Shown: positions 48,098 to 57,786 of the stretch, in pieces
Position numbering within the stretch: the stretch's first letter is position 1
Layout of the letters: each line of letters begins with the position of its first letter
NCBI RefSeq assembly: GCF_014252335.1
Contig: NZ_CP059218.1
Location: forward strand, 47,165-111,164
From: Blattabacterium cuenoti
GTDB lineage: Bacteria; Bacteroidota; Bacteroidia; Flavobacteriales; Blattabacteriaceae
Length of the DNA: 64,000 nucleotides
Direction: 5' to 3'
Made by a program: the position numbers and the translations under genes
The notes under the pieces: generated by a model
What the model saw: only the letters and a program-made list of their open reading frames with translations
Told to the model about the DNA's origin: nothing
Databases searched by the model: none

Positions 48098-49342
48098 CTA
48101 AACTATATTTCTTTTTCTATATCCTACATAAATTTGTCTTGGTCTAACTAATGGTTCATTATTTAATCTCATTTCTTTCCAATGAGCTATCCATCCAGGT
48201 AATCTACCTAATGCAAACATAACAGTAAACATATCTTTTGGTATTCCTATGGCTTTATAAATAATACCAGAATAAAAATCTATATTTGGATATAATTTTT
48301 TTTCTATAAAATAAGAATCGTGAATAGCTACTTCTTCTAATTCTTTTGCTAATTTTAAAATAGGATTATTAAATTTTAATTTATTGATAATATTTTCTGC
48401 TACTTGTTTAATAATTATTGCTCTTGGATCAAAATTTTTATAAATTCTATGTCCAAATCCCATTAATCTAAATGGATCTTTTTTATTTTTTGCTTTTTCA
48501 ATCCATTTATGAATATTTCCACCATTTTGTAAAATATTTTCTAACATCTCAATAACAGCTTGATTAGCACCTCCATGTAATCTACCCCATAGTGCACTAA
48601 TTCCAGCAGATATAGACGCATATATACTAACATGTGCAGAGCTCAATAACCGTACCGTAGTTGTAGAACAATTTTGTTCATGATCAGCATGCAAAATTAA
48701 TAATTTATCTAATGCATCTACTATAATAGGATTTTGTTGATAATTATTTGTTTTTTTAGCAAAAAACATATTTAAAATATTTGAAGTATAACACAAATTA
48801 TTATCATATTTAACAGGAAATAATCCATTTTTTGTTCTATAAATTAAAGCAGCTAATATAGGAAGTGTGGCTAATAAATGAATATAATTGTTATTATTTT
48901 CTTCTTGCATAAACTCAAGTATACATGATAATGAAGATAAAATACCCATAGGATGAGAATTGATAGGATAGTTTTTACATATTTGTAAAATTTTTGTATT
49001 ATTATTAAGATTACATTGATTTATCATTTCTGAAAAATGATCCAATTGATTGTCATTAGGCAGTTCACCATTTAAAAGTAAATAACTAGTTTCTAAAAAT
49101 GTACATTTTTGAATAATTTGTTCTATAGGATATCCTCTATATAATAATATTCCTCTTTCTCCATCTACAAAACTAATTGAGCTTTTAGCAATACCTGTAT
49201 TTTTAAATCCTGGATCCAATGTAATATATCCAGTTTGTTCTCTAAGAGTAGAAATATTAATAGCTTTTTCATGTAAAGTACCATAAACAACTGGAAATGT
49301 TTTTACTACTCCATTCATATTAAAATTCACTATGCTACACAT
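48098..49342 (-). CDS. gltA: Citrate synthase
   Basis: First enzyme of the TCA cycle, condensing oxaloacetate and acetyl-CoA. The 414-aa hexameric-type protein has the catalytic His in LWGRLHGGANQA (about residue 245), the second His in GFGHRIYKNFDPRA (about 290-303) and the Asp in PNIDFYSGIIY (about 345). The N-terminal beta-domain with LREQTGYITLDPGFKNTG is typical of Gram-negative type II enzymes. Its retention matters because some reduced Blattabacterium lineages have lost this step. It is the most downstream of the fabD-GHMP kinase-gltA run. Confidence 0.96.
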   Translation of the reverse strand: MCSIVNFNMNGVVKTFPVVYGTLHEKAINISTLREQTGYITLDPGFKNTGIAKSSISFVDGERGILLYRGYPIEQIIQKCTFLETSYLLLNGELPNDNQLDHFSEMINQCNLNNNTKILQICKNYPINSHPMGILSSLSCILEFMQEENNNNYIHLLATLPILAALIYRTKNGLFPVKYDNNLCYTSNILNMFFAKKTNNYQQNPIIVDALDKLLILHADHEQNCSTTTVRLLSSAHVSIYASISAGISALWGRLHGGANQAVIEMLENILQNGGNIHKWIEKAKNKKDPFRLMGFGHRIYKNFDPRAIIIKQVAENIINKLKFNNPILKLAKELEEVAIHDSYFIEKKLYPNIDFYSGIIYKAIGIPKDMFTVMFALGRLPGWIAHWKEMRLNNEPLVRPRQIYVGYRKRNIV

Positions 49343-49373
49343 AATAATTAACTTTTAATTGAATTAAAAATAT

Positions 49374-50318
49374 TCATAATATCATTTTTTCAAATGAAAT
49401 AATTGTATTAAATCCTTTTTTGTAAAAATATTTTTTCATTCCACTTCTAAAACTTATTAAAACAAAATCACCACCCCAAGTTCCTAAACTTTTTACTAAT
49501 CCTAAATAATCTGGAAAAAATTTTTCTTTCACAGTAGGAATTTCTAATATATCAGAAATAATTTTTTCATGTTGGAATAATAATTTTTCAAATTCTTTTA
49601 ATGTCTTACAAAAGAGTATTTTATTAGTTATATAAGATATATGATCTATAATTAATTTAGAAATCCTTTTTTTTTTATTAATAAAAAATTTAATTCCTGT
49701 AACAGTATTTTGTTTTTTATTAAGATATAGAAAAAAAAGTTGTTTTTTAAATGATGGATTAAATTTAATAGGCGTAATTATTGGTATATTATGTTGTAAT
49801 TTAAATATAATAGCTTGTTGATAAAAACTACACGCTATATCATATCCACTACCTATGCCTTGAATTTTATGTTTTAATAATATCCAAAAATCATTTATAG
49901 ACGCCCATTCTGCTATATTTTTGATTAACGTAGAACTACTACCTAATCCCCAATTTATAGGAAAGTCTAATTTAGTTTTCACATAAATTGTTACACATGG
50001 TTGTTGCAAAAAATGTTTTTGTATACTTTTAAATTGTAATATATAATTTCTTAAATGAATAGCTATTTGTCTATGATTAGAATAACATATACCAATATTT
50101 GGTATGCTAAAAATTCCTTGAAACCAATATTTATTATGATGAGTAACACTACTCCAATATAAATATGATTTATAATCTATATTTCTTTTATAAAGAACAG
50201 TCAATGACTGACCTTGTTTTGTAGGTAATGCTATACTACTAGCTCCATATAAAATAATATATTCTCCTGTTAATAATAATTTACCATGACTAAAAAAATA
50301 ATTATAATACATATTCAT
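49374..50318 (-). CDS. GYDIA-type GHMP-family kinase
   Basis: A 314-aa GHMP small-molecule kinase. It shows the N-terminal HGKLLLTGEYIILYGA, the ATP loop WGLGSSSTL (about residues 125-133) and the GSGYDIACS block (about 165-173) that gives this Bacteroidetes subfamily its name. GHMP enzymes phosphorylate mevalonate, homoserine, sugars and others. The subfamily's substrate is not settled to my knowledge; in flavobacteria it is often found near HMG-CoA reductase, hinting at the mevalonate pathway. No such gene is seen here. It overlaps fabD by 4 bp. Confidence 0.85.
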   Translation of the reverse strand: MNMYYNYFFSHGKLLLTGEYIILYGASSIALPTKQGQSLTVLYKRNIDYKSYLYWSSVTHHNKYWFQGIFSIPNIGICYSNHRQIAIHLRNYILQFKSIQKHFLQQPCVTIYVKTKLDFPINWGLGSSSTLIKNIAEWASINDFWILLKHKIQGIGSGYDIACSFYQQAIIFKLQHNIPIITPIKFNPSFKKQLFFLYLNKKQNTVTGIKFFINKKKRISKLIIDHISYITNKILFCKTLKEFEKLLFQHEKIISDILEIPTVKEKFFPDYLGLVKSLGTWGGDFVLISFRSGMKKYFYKKGFNTIISFEKMIL

Positions 50319-51181
50319 ATTAAATAATTTTTTAAAATGTTTTTTAATAATCCTTGTAAAATATTTTTTGGGCCTATCTCAAAAAATTTTACAGCTCCAT
50401 GATTAATCATATTAATTATTGATTGTTTCCATTTTACTGGAGATGTCAATTGTTCAATAAGATTGTGTTTAATTTCTAATGATTGTATAACTGGACTAGC
50501 ATTAATATTTTGATAAATTGGACATCTTGAATATTTAAAATTAATTTTATTTATAACTTTTGTTAATTTTTTTTTACCATACTCCATTATAGGAGAATGA
50601 AATGCTCCATTTATAGGAAGAGTTAATATTTTACTACCTTTCAATTGTTTTATAAGATTACTAACTCTCATAAGTGCATGTATTTCTCCAGAAATAACTA
50701 TTTGTTCAGGACTATTATAATTAGATGGTACTACAATACCAGGATCCTTTTTGCAAATTTTTTCGACAATACTATCTTGTAAACCAAAAATAGCTAACAT
50801 ACCACCACTATAAGATGTACAAATATCTTGCATTATAGATCCTCTTTTATTTACTAATCTTAATCCATCTTCAAAAGATAATACATTAATTGCTGTTAAT
50901 GCAGAAATCTCTCCTAATGAATGTCCAGCTACCATATCAGGATCAAAATTTGTTAAAATTTTTGATTTTATTACTGAATAAATAAAAATAGCTAACTGGG
51001 TATATTTAGTATTATTCATAATTTTTATTGATCCTTCTAACATAATTTTAGTCATATTAAATCCTAAAATTTCATCAGCATATTTAAATAATTTTTTTGC
51101 AATACTTGAATTGCTATAAATATCTTTTCCCATACCAATAAATTGTGATCCTTGACCAGGGAATATATATGCTTTCATCAA
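50315..51181 (-). CDS. fabD: Malonyl-CoA:ACP transacylase
   Basis: FabD transfers malonyl to acyl carrier protein to start fatty-acid elongation. The 288-aa protein begins with FPGQGSQFIGMGKD (about residues 6-19). The active-site Ser is in AGHSLGEISAL (about 89-99), the conserved Arg follows near KRGSIMQ, and the catalytic His is in PINGAFHSPIME (about 196-207). The 4-bp stop/start overlap with the downstream GHMP kinase indicates translational coupling. tatD is divergent. Confidence 0.95.
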   Translation of the reverse strand: MMKAYIFPGQGSQFIGMGKDIYSNSSIAKKLFKYADEILGFNMTKIMLEGSIKIMNNTKYTQLAIFIYSVIKSKILTNFDPDMVAGHSLGEISALTAINVLSFEDGLRLVNKRGSIMQDICTSYSGGMLAIFGLQDSIVEKICKKDPGIVVPSNYNSPEQIVISGEIHALMRVSNLIKQLKGSKILTLPINGAFHSPIMEYGKKKLTKVINKINFKYSRCPIYQNINASPVIQSLEIKHNLIEQLTSPVKWKQSIINMINHGAVKFFEIGPKNILQGLLKNILKNYLI

Positions 51182-51219
51182 AAAAATTTTTTTAATTTAA
51201 GTAAAATTAATAATGATTT

Positions 51220-51996
51220 ATGATAAATATTACAGATACTCATGCTCATTTATATATGAATGAATTTGATAAAGATAGAAACTTAGTTATAAACAAAGCT
51301 ATTTCTAATGGAATTAAAAGATTTTTTATTCCATCTATAGACATTTTAGATATTCCAAAAATATTAAAATTATCAAACAATTATCCTAATATTTGTTTCC
51401 CCATGATAGGATTACATCCTAATAAAGTAAATTTAGATTATAAAATAACATTAGACAAACTTAAAAAATATTTAGACTTATATTCATTCATTTCTATTGG
51501 AGAAATAGGATTAGACTTATATTCACACAATAAATTGTTAATATCAGAACAAATCAAAGCATTTAAAATTCAACTTAACTTAGCACAAAATTATAAATTA
51601 CCTATTATAATTCATTGTAGAAACGCTTTTGATATAATTTTCGATATTATAAAAACATATTATCCTATAAAAGGAATTTTTCATTGTTTTTGCGGAACAT
51701 TAAAACAAGCAAATAAAATTATAGATCTTGGAATGAAATTAGGAATAGGTGGAATGATTACATTTAAAAATAATCATATTATATCTTTTTTAAATAAAAT
51801 TAGTTTAGAACATATTATATTGGAAACTGATTCACCATATTTAGCTCCTACTCCTTTTAGAGGAACAAGAAATGAACCAATATATTTAAGAATAATTTTA
51901 AAAAAATTATCAAAAATTTATTCTATATCAGAAAGAAGAATATCAAATATTATTAATCTAAATATAGATAATATATTCTCAAAGATTTTATTGTAA
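51220..51996 (+). CDS. tatD: TatD-family metal-dependent hydrolase
   Basis: A 258-aa TIM-barrel hydrolase/3'-5' exonuclease. Metal ligands are THAHL (about residues 7-11), the Glu in IGEIGLDLY (about 93), His in IIIHCRNA (about 130), His in GIFHCFCG (about 155), and Asp in ILETDSPYLAP (about 204). These are the complete set for the family. TatD has been linked to DNA repair and RNA quality control, and despite its name is not required for Tat export. A 71-bp repeat-like spacer separates it from convergent fumC. Confidence 0.94.
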   Translation: MINITDTHAHLYMNEFDKDRNLVINKAISNGIKRFFIPSIDILDIPKILKLSNNYPNICFPMIGLHPNKVNLDYKITLDKLKKYLDLYSFISIGEIGLDLYSHNKLLISEQIKAFKIQLNLAQNYKLPIIIHCRNAFDIIFDIIKTYYPIKGIFHCFCGTLKQANKIIDLGMKLGIGGMITFKNNHIISFLNKISLEHIILETDSPYLAPTPFRGTRNEPIYLRIILKKLSKIYSISERRISNIINLNIDNIFSKILL

Positions 51997-52067
51997 TAAG
52001 CAGTACTATCTATACGTAATATACCACAGCATATAAGACCATATAAGAAAGACATACATATACTATA

Positions 52068-53453
52068 CTATACCATTTTATCAGGTTGAACTAATGCATC
52101 AAATTCTTCACTTGTAAGATATCCTAATTTAATTGATTCTTCTTTTAATGTTGTATTATTATTATAAGCATTTTTTGCAATTTCTGCAGATTTTTCGTAT
52201 CCAATATGAGGATTTAATGCTGTAATTAACATTAATGATCTTTCTAAATTTTCTTTAATTTTAATAAAATTAGGATACAGACCATTTATACATAAATTAG
52301 AAAATGAAATACATACATCTGATAAAAGATTTGCAGATTGCAAAAAATTATAAGCCATTAAAGGTTTATACACATTTAATTCATAATTTCCAGAAGATCC
52401 AGCTATAGAAATTACAAAATCATTACCAATAACTTGAGTGCATACCATTAATAATGATTCACATTGCGTAGGATTTATTTTTCCAGGCATAATAGAAGAT
52501 CCAGGTTCATTTTCAGGTAAACATAATTCTCCTATTCCAGCGCGTGGACCAGAAGATAGACATCTAATATCATTTGAGATTTTTATTAATGAAATTGCTA
52601 TTTGTTTAAGTGCTGCATGAGATTCAACTATGGCATCATGAGATGCAATAGCTTCATATTTGTTATTTGCTACTATAAATGGATATCCAGTATATTGTTT
52701 TATATATTCAACAGAAAGAGAATCAAAATTTTTTGGAGCGTTAAGTCCTGTTCCAACAGCAGTTCCACCAATAGCTAATTCTGATAAATGATATAAAGTA
52801 TGTTTAAGTGATGTTAATCCATGATTTAATTGAGAAACATACCCAGAAAATTCTTGACCTAAAGTTATAGGAATTGCATCCATTAAATGTGTTCTTCCAA
52901 TTTTGATAATATTATAAAATTTTTTTTCTTTCTTTTTTAATTCATCTCTTAATTGTTTAATGGCAGGTATAGTTTTAGTTACTAAGGTTGTATATGATGC
53001 TATGTGCATTGCAGTCGAATAAGTATCATTCGAGGATTGAGACATATTTACATCATCATTTGGATGTATAAAAGATTTTTCAATTCCTAATTTTTTACCA
53101 AGTAAAATCTGAGATCTATTAGAAATCACTTCATTTACATTCATATTAGAATGTGTTCCTGAACCAGTTTGCCAAATAACTAATGGAAATTGATCATCTA
53201 ATTTTTTTTCCAAAATTTCATCACAAACCATAGAAATTAATTTTCTTTTTTTCTCTGATAAGAATCCACATTTATAATTAACATATGCCGCAGCTTTTTT
53301 TAAAATAGCAAATGCATAAATAATTTCTATTGGCATAGATTGTGGTGGACCTATTTGAAAATTTTTTTTAGATCTCTCAGTTTGTGCACCCCAATATTTA
53401 TCTGATGGAACTTTGACTGATCCTAAGGAATCTTTTTCAATTCTAAAAATCAT
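52068..53453 (-). CDS. fumC: Fumarate hydratase, class II
   Basis: Iron-independent fumarase converting fumarate to malate. The 461-aa protein shows [11 protein letters not shown], the substrate-site [12 protein letters not shown] (about residues 96-107), IGRTHLMDA (about 185-193) with the catalytic His, and the flexible-loop signature [15 protein letters not shown] (about 315-329). With gltA and sucC it supports an operating TCA cycle. It is convergent with tatD. Confidence 0.96.
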   Translation of the reverse strand: MIFRIEKDSLGSVKVPSDKYWGAQTERSKKNFQIGPPQSMPIEIIYAFAILKKAAAYVNYKCGFLSEKKRKLISMVCDEILEKKLDDQFPLVIWQTGSGTHSNMNVNEVISNRSQILLGKKLGIEKSFIHPNDDVNMSQSSNDTYSTAMHIASYTTLVTKTIPAIKQLRDELKKKEKKFYNIIKIGRTHLMDAIPITLGQEFSGYVSQLNHGLTSLKHTLYHLSELAIGGTAVGTGLNAPKNFDSLSVEYIKQYTGYPFIVANNKYEAIASHDAIVESHAALKQIAISLIKISNDIRCLSSGPRAGIGELCLPENEPGSSIMPGKINPTQCESLLMVCTQVIGNDFVISIAGSSGNYELNVYKPLMAYNFLQSANLLSDVCISFSNLCINGLYPNFIKIKENLERSLMLITALNPHIGYEKSAEIAKNAYNNNTTLKEESIKLGYLTSEEFDALVQPDKMV

Positions 53454-53532
53454 TTTATTTTAATTAATTAATTAAATAAATTAATTATAAATTTTTATTT
53501 AATAAAAAAAAGAAATTATTATTAGTATTAGT

Positions 53533-53673
53533 ATGATTAAATTTATTGGATTTTTATTATTTATTATAATTACATTATCTGGTTTTTGGTGTATATTATT
53601 TTTATTATTATTTATTGTATTTTGGATATTTATTAAATTATTTGAAATTTTTTGTTTTAATGAAAAAAAATAA
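53533..53673 (+). CDS. Possible 46-aa hydrophobic membrane peptide
   Basis: An ORF from ATG 53533 to TAA 53673 encodes 46 residues with one or two hydrophobic helices (MIKFIGFLLFIIITLSG... ending FCFNEKK). It overlaps the start of the divIC-like gene by 14 bp in another frame. No homologue is recognised, and AT-rich sequence readily produces hydrophobic frames. It could be real, leader-like, or chance; chance is favoured. Confidence 0.22.
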   Translation: MIKFIGFLLFIIITLSGFWCILFLLLFIVFWIFIKLFEIFCFNEKK

Positions 53674-53965
53674 TATCACATTGAAAATATTAAAAAATAA
53701 ATATATTTGGAGTAGTTTATTATTCATAATATGGATGTTATTTTTTGATACAAATTCATTAATATTACATTGGAAATTTCATCAAAATAAACATCAATTA
53801 ATTACTGATAGAGATTATTTAAAAAAAAAAATTTTGATAGAAAAAAATCATTTAAAACAATTAATTACCAATCCTAAATTTTTAGAAAAAGTTGCAAGAG
53901 AAAAGTTGTTTATGAAAAAAAATGATGAAGATTTATTTATAGTAAAAAAGAAAATTAATTATTAA
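53660..53965 (+). CDS. Septum formation initiator, FtsB/DivIC family
   Basis: A 101-aa bitopic division protein. From ATG 53660 (MKKNNITL) a short cytoplasmic tail leads to one membrane helix (about residues 18-34), then a coiled coil ([21 protein letters not shown] region) and the family-typical [19 protein letters not shown], which matches the A-R-E-x-Y/L-x-M-x-x-x-x-E block. It would work with FtsL/FtsQ-like partners at the septum. A longer frame from 53615 adds hydrophobic residues without family support. The end overlaps convergent mnmG by 11 bp. Confidence 0.87.
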   Translation: MKKNNITLKILKNKYIWSSLLFIIWMLFFDTNSLILHWKFHQNKHQLITDRDYLKKKILIEKNHLKQLITNPKFLEKVAREKLFMKKNDEDLFIVKKKINY

Positions 53966-55829
53966 TATAAATTAACAAAATACTTAGATCTGATGGAGTA
54001 ACTCCACTAATTCTAGATGCATGTGCTAAAGATACTGGACGATAAAACATTAATTTTTCTATTGATTCTTTGGAAAGAGATTGTATTTTATAATAATTAA
54101 AATTTTTTGGTATCATAATGTTTTCAAGATTAGATAATTTTTTAGCATTTTGTATTTCTTTATCAAGATATCCTTTATATTTAATACGAATAGACACTTG
54201 TTCTAATACTTCTTGACTAAAATTTTTATTTTCTATAATTTTTTTTAAATATGGAATATAATTAATTAATTTATTTATATTGATTTCTGGACGAGATAAA
54301 ATATTATATATTTTTTTATCATTTTGAATAATAGAAGATTTCATTTTTTTTAATATATTATTTATTACTATTGGTTTAACATTAAAATGTTGAAAAATAT
54401 CCATACATTCTTTTATATGTTTTTTTTTTTGATTTACTGTATCCATTTGAGATGTTGAAATTAAACCAAGTTTATATCCTAAATAAGTTAACCTGACATC
54501 CGCATTATCTTGACGTAATAACATTCTATATTCTGCTCTAGAAGTAAACATTCTATAAGGTTCATCTGTCCCTTTAGTAATTAAATCATCAATTAAAACT
54601 CCTATATAAGCTTGATTTCTTTTAAGAATAAATTGATTTTTTTCCTTAATTTTAAGATGTGCATTAATTCCAGCAATTAAACCTTGTGCTGCTGCTTCTT
54701 CATATCCAGTTGTTCCATTAATTTGTCCAGCAAAAAAAAGATTATTAATTATTTTACTTTCTAAAGTCAGTTTCAATTGTGTTGGATAAAAATAATCATA
54801 TTCTACTGCATATCCAGGTTTTAAAATTTTTATATTTTCAAATCCAGATATTTTTTTTAATACTGTATATTGTATGTTGACTGGTAAAGACGTAGAAAAT
54901 CCATTTAAATACATTTCTGATGTATTCAATCCTTCTGGTTCTACAAAAATTTGATGTTGTTCTCTATTTTTAAATCTATCAATTTTTTCTTCAATAGAAG
55001 GACAATATCTAGGACTTTTTCCATGAATATATCCTAAAGACATTGGAGAATATTGTAGATTTTGTTGAATATAATTATGAACTTCTACATTCGTAAATGT
55101 AATATAACAATTTAATTGTTTATTTAATGATTGTTTTTTATAAAAAAAAGAAAATTGTTTAGGTGGAATATCGCCTGATTGAGATACCATTTTATTGTAC
55201 TTTAGTGAAGTACCATCTATTCTTGGTGATGTTCCAGTTTTCATTCTTCCATATTTAAATCCAAAATTTATTAATTGTTCACTAAGTCCTTTGATGTTAT
55301 TTTCTGAAATTCTACCTCCATTCACTATATTTTTACCAATAAAAATTTTACCATTTAAAAAAGTACCATTTGTAAGAATGATAGATTTTCCATAAATTTT
55401 AATACCAAAAGTAGTTATAATTCCTTCTACTTTATAATTTTTAATAATTAAAGACGTAACAGTATCTTGATATAGATCTAATAAATTATGTTTTTCTAAA
55501 ATAAATCTCCACGTATTAGAAAAACATTTTCTATCACATTGTGCTCTTGGACTCCACATAGCCGGTCCTTTAGATTTATTTAACATTCTAAATTGAATCA
55601 TACTATTATCTGCTATTATCCCAGAACAACCTCCTAATGCATCAATTTCTCTAACAATTTGTCCTTTTGCAATACCACCAATTGCAGGATTACATGACAT
55701 TTGTCCTATAGTATATAAATTACTAGTAATTAATAATGTTCTAGATCCCATTTTAGATGATGCACAAGCAGCTTCAGAACCAGCATGTCCACCACCTACA
55801 ACAATAACATCATAACTTTTTGTAAACAT
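53955..55829 (-). CDS. mnmG: tRNA uridine-5-carboxymethylaminomethyl modification enzyme, FAD subunit
   Basis: MnmG with MnmE modifies C5 of wobble uridine. The 624-aa protein starts with the FAD Rossmann motif [14 protein letters not shown] (about residues 9-22), has the GidA signatures [17 protein letters not shown] and [18 protein letters not shown] (about 370), and the MnmE/tRNA-binding C-terminal helices with [19 protein letters not shown]. It pairs functionally with mnmA in this window. ybeY is 2 bp upstream. Confidence 0.96.
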   Translation of the reverse strand: MFTKSYDVIVVGGGHAGSEAACASSKMGSRTLLITSNLYTIGQMSCNPAIGGIAKGQIVREIDALGGCSGIIADNSMIQFRMLNKSKGPAMWSPRAQCDRKCFSNTWRFILEKHNLLDLYQDTVTSLIIKNYKVEGIITTFGIKIYGKSIILTNGTFLNGKIFIGKNIVNGGRISENNIKGLSEQLINFGFKYGRMKTGTSPRIDGTSLKYNKMVSQSGDIPPKQFSFFYKKQSLNKQLNCYITFTNVEVHNYIQQNLQYSPMSLGYIHGKSPRYCPSIEEKIDRFKNREQHQIFVEPEGLNTSEMYLNGFSTSLPVNIQYTVLKKISGFENIKILKPGYAVEYDYFYPTQLKLTLESKIINNLFFAGQINGTTGYEEAAAQGLIAGINAHLKIKEKNQFILKRNQAYIGVLIDDLITKGTDEPYRMFTSRAEYRMLLRQDNADVRLTYLGYKLGLISTSQMDTVNQKKKHIKECMDIFQHFNVKPIVINNILKKMKSSIIQNDKKIYNILSRPEININKLINYIPYLKKIIENKNFSQEVLEQVSIRIKYKGYLDKEIQNAKKLSNLENIMIPKNFNYYKIQSLSKESIEKLMFYRPVSLAHASRISGVTPSDLSILLIYINN

Positions 55830-55831
55830 AA

Positions 55832-56263
55832 TTAAAATAAAATTAAATAAAATTCTTCTTTTTTATGCATATATATTTGATCAGTTATTTTTTTATCATT
55901 ATATCCTACCAAATGTAATATAGCATGAATTATTACTCTATATAATTCTTGTTGAAAAAGTTCATGCCATGTGTTAGCATTATCCCGTACTCTATCGATA
56001 CTGATAAATATATCACCTGAGACCATATAAGGTTCTAACATTTTGTCATTATCACTATTACTATCAAAAGATAGTACATCAGTATAATAATTCTTGTTTA
56101 AATATTTTTGATTCATTTTTAATATGTAACTATCATCACAAAAAATATAATTAATAGTTCCAATTTCTTTTCCTTCATTATTCAATATCATTTCTATACA
56201 TTGAATATAATGTAATTCGTTTTTAATAAAAAAATTAGAAACTGTATAAAAAAAATTCATCAT
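55832..56263 (-). CDS. ybeY: Endoribonuclease YbeY (rRNA maturation factor)
   Basis: A 143-aa metal-dependent RNase for 16S 3'-end processing and ribosome quality control. The zinc region reads [14 protein letters not shown] near residues 114-127: the first two His ligands are present, and the third, usually His in GYDH, is Asp/Lys, a change common in Bacteroidetes YbeY. Upstream motif DVLSFDSN (about 64-71) is conserved. It directly precedes mnmG in the operon and diverges from pssA. Confidence 0.92.
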   Translation of the reverse strand: MMNFFYTVSNFFIKNELHYIQCIEMILNNEGKEIGTINYIFCDDSYILKMNQKYLNKNYYTDVLSFDSNSDNDKMLEPYMVSGDIFISIDRVRDNANTWHELFQQELYRVIIHAILHLVGYNDKKITDQIYMHKKEEFYLILF

Positions 56264-56287
56264 AATTTTTTAAATTTATTTAAAATT

Positions 56288-57022
56288 ATGATCATGAAAA
56301 AGATTATACATTGGCTACCCAACATAATAACGTTATTGAACTTATTTTTTGGATGTATTTCAATTATTTTATTACAAAAACAATATTGTATTGAATCTTT
56401 TATGTTTAACTTATTTTCAATTTTTTTTGATTATATAGATGGATTATTATCAAGATTCATTAAAAATGAAAATCAATTTGGAAAAGAACTAGATTCTATG
56501 GCAGATTTAATTTCTTTTGGATTTTATCCATCCATAATTGTTTTTATGTTGTTTCAAACAAATACAATGTATGCATGGTGTGCATTTTTAATTTTAATTT
56601 GTTCTTCATTACGTTTAGCCAGATGTAATCTTTATCAAAATAAATATAATTATGGATTAAAAACACCAATCAATGCTTTATTTTTTTCTTCTTTATATGT
56701 TATTATATTTATGTCAAATAACAATACAGGATTCATGAATAAAGTAATTATTTTATCCAATATTCAAATTTTGATTATGATTTTTTTATCTTGTTATTTA
56801 TTAATTTCTAAAATACATATGTTTTCTTTAAAATTTAAAGGAAAATCCTGGAAAAAAAATAATGGACGTTACATTTTTATATTTATTAGCATCATTTTTT
56901 TATTAACTTTACATTTAATAGCTATTCCATGTATGATACTTCTTTATATTATATATTCCATTTTTTATCAATTTTATCCAAAAAAAATACATTATAAAGA
57001 AAACACTGATTTATGCAATTAA
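56288..57022 (+). CDS. pssA: CDP-diacylglycerol--serine O-phosphatidyltransferase
   Basis: Membrane enzyme making phosphatidylserine, the precursor of phosphatidylethanolamine. The CDP-alcohol phosphotransferase motif D-x2-D-G-x2-A-R-x8-G-x3-D-x3-D is present as DYIDGLLSR then GKELDSMAD (about residues 47-72), with Ser in place of Ala. Several helices make up the 244-aa protein. Its end overlaps the following exonuclease gene by 10 bp. ATG at 56288 is used; a start two codons later, at MKKIIHW, is equally possible. Confidence 0.92.
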   Translation: MIMKKIIHWLPNIITLLNLFFGCISIILLQKQYCIESFMFNLFSIFFDYIDGLLSRFIKNENQFGKELDSMADLISFGFYPSIIVFMLFQTNTMYAWCAFLILICSSLRLARCNLYQNKYNYGLKTPINALFFSSLYVIIFMSNNNTGFMNKVIILSNIQILIMIFLSCYLLISKIHMFSLKFKGKSWKKNNGRYIFIFISIIFLLTLHLIAIPCMILLYIIYSIFYQFYPKKIHYKENTDLCN

Positions 57023-57783
57023 AAATTAATCGTCCTATTTGTTTCTTCGATATTGAAGCAACTGGTATAAATATTGGAAAAGACAGAATTATAGAAATTT
57101 CTATATTAAAAATCTTTCCAAATGAAAATCAAGAAGATAAAACTTGGCTAATATTTCCAGAAATTCCCATACCACCAGAATCTACTGCAATTCATGGAAT
57201 TAAAGATGAAGATGTAAAAGGAAAATTAACTTTTAAAGAAATCGCTACATCAATTTTCAATATGATTGATAACACAGATTTAGCAGGTTATAATTCTAAT
57301 CGATTTGATATTCCTATTTTAGCTGAAGAAATGCTTAGAGCGGGTATATCATTTGATATAAAAAAACATAAAACAATAGATGTTCAAGTAATTTTTCATA
57401 AAATGGAACCTAGAACACTTTCTGCTGCCTATCAATATTATTGTAATAAAAATTTAAAAAAAGCACATAGTTCAAAAGCTGATACATTTGCTACATATGA
57501 AATATTATTAGCACAATTAGAAAAATATAAAAATCTTAAACAAGATGTCAATAGTTTAAATGTATTTTCAAATCATAATAAAATAGCTGATCTTGCTGGA
57601 TTTGTTAAAATAGATTCATATGGTAATGAAATATTCAATTTTGGAAAATATAAAGGACAAAAAGTAATCGATATTTTTGAAAAGGATCCAAAATATTATA
57701 CATGGATACAAAATTCTAATTTTCCACTTTATACTAAAAAAATATTTACAAAAATAAAATTCAAAACATTTAATAAAAATTAA
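57013..57783 (+). CDS. DnaQ-like 3'-5' exonuclease with an ExoX-like C-terminal domain
   Basis: A 256-aa DEDDh exonuclease. Asp and Glu come from FFDIEATG (about residues 12-19), the second Asp from YNSNRFDIPIL (about 98), and His/Asp from HSSKADTFATYEIL (about 153-158), so the active site is complete. The C-terminal FNFGKYKGQKVIDIFEKDP plus YYTWI resembles the small domain of exodeoxyribonuclease X. It may proofread or trim DNA; relation to the Pol III epsilon subunit is possible but cannot be fixed. The gene overlaps pssA by 10 bp and is convergent with htpG (3-bp gap). Confidence 0.88.
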   Translation: MQLKINRPICFFDIEATGINIGKDRIIEISILKIFPNENQEDKTWLIFPEIPIPPESTAIHGIKDEDVKGKLTFKEIATSIFNMIDNTDLAGYNSNRFDIPILAEEMLRAGISFDIKKHKTIDVQVIFHKMEPRTLSAAYQYYCNKNLKKAHSSKADTFATYEILLAQLEKYKNLKQDVNSLNVFSNHNKIADLAGFVKIDSYGNEIFNFGKYKGQKVIDIFEKDPKYYTWIQNSNFPLYTKKIFTKIKFKTFNKN

Positions 57784-57786
57784 TTA

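Noticed and set aside
52000..52067. Short ATACT/ATATAAGA repeats in the tatD-fumC spacer as a CRISPR-like or mobile remnant
   Set aside because: Units are under 10 bp, irregular and without spacers; no cas gene is present in the window.
53454..53520. Dense TTAATTAA-type repeats before the divIC-like gene as a possible protein-binding array
   Set aside because: Low-complexity AT sequence with no regular period; expected at this base composition.
55832..56263. YbeY third histidine missing from the zinc motif
   Set aside because: The GY-x-D-K form is common in Bacteroidetes YbeY, so it is not a sign of decay.
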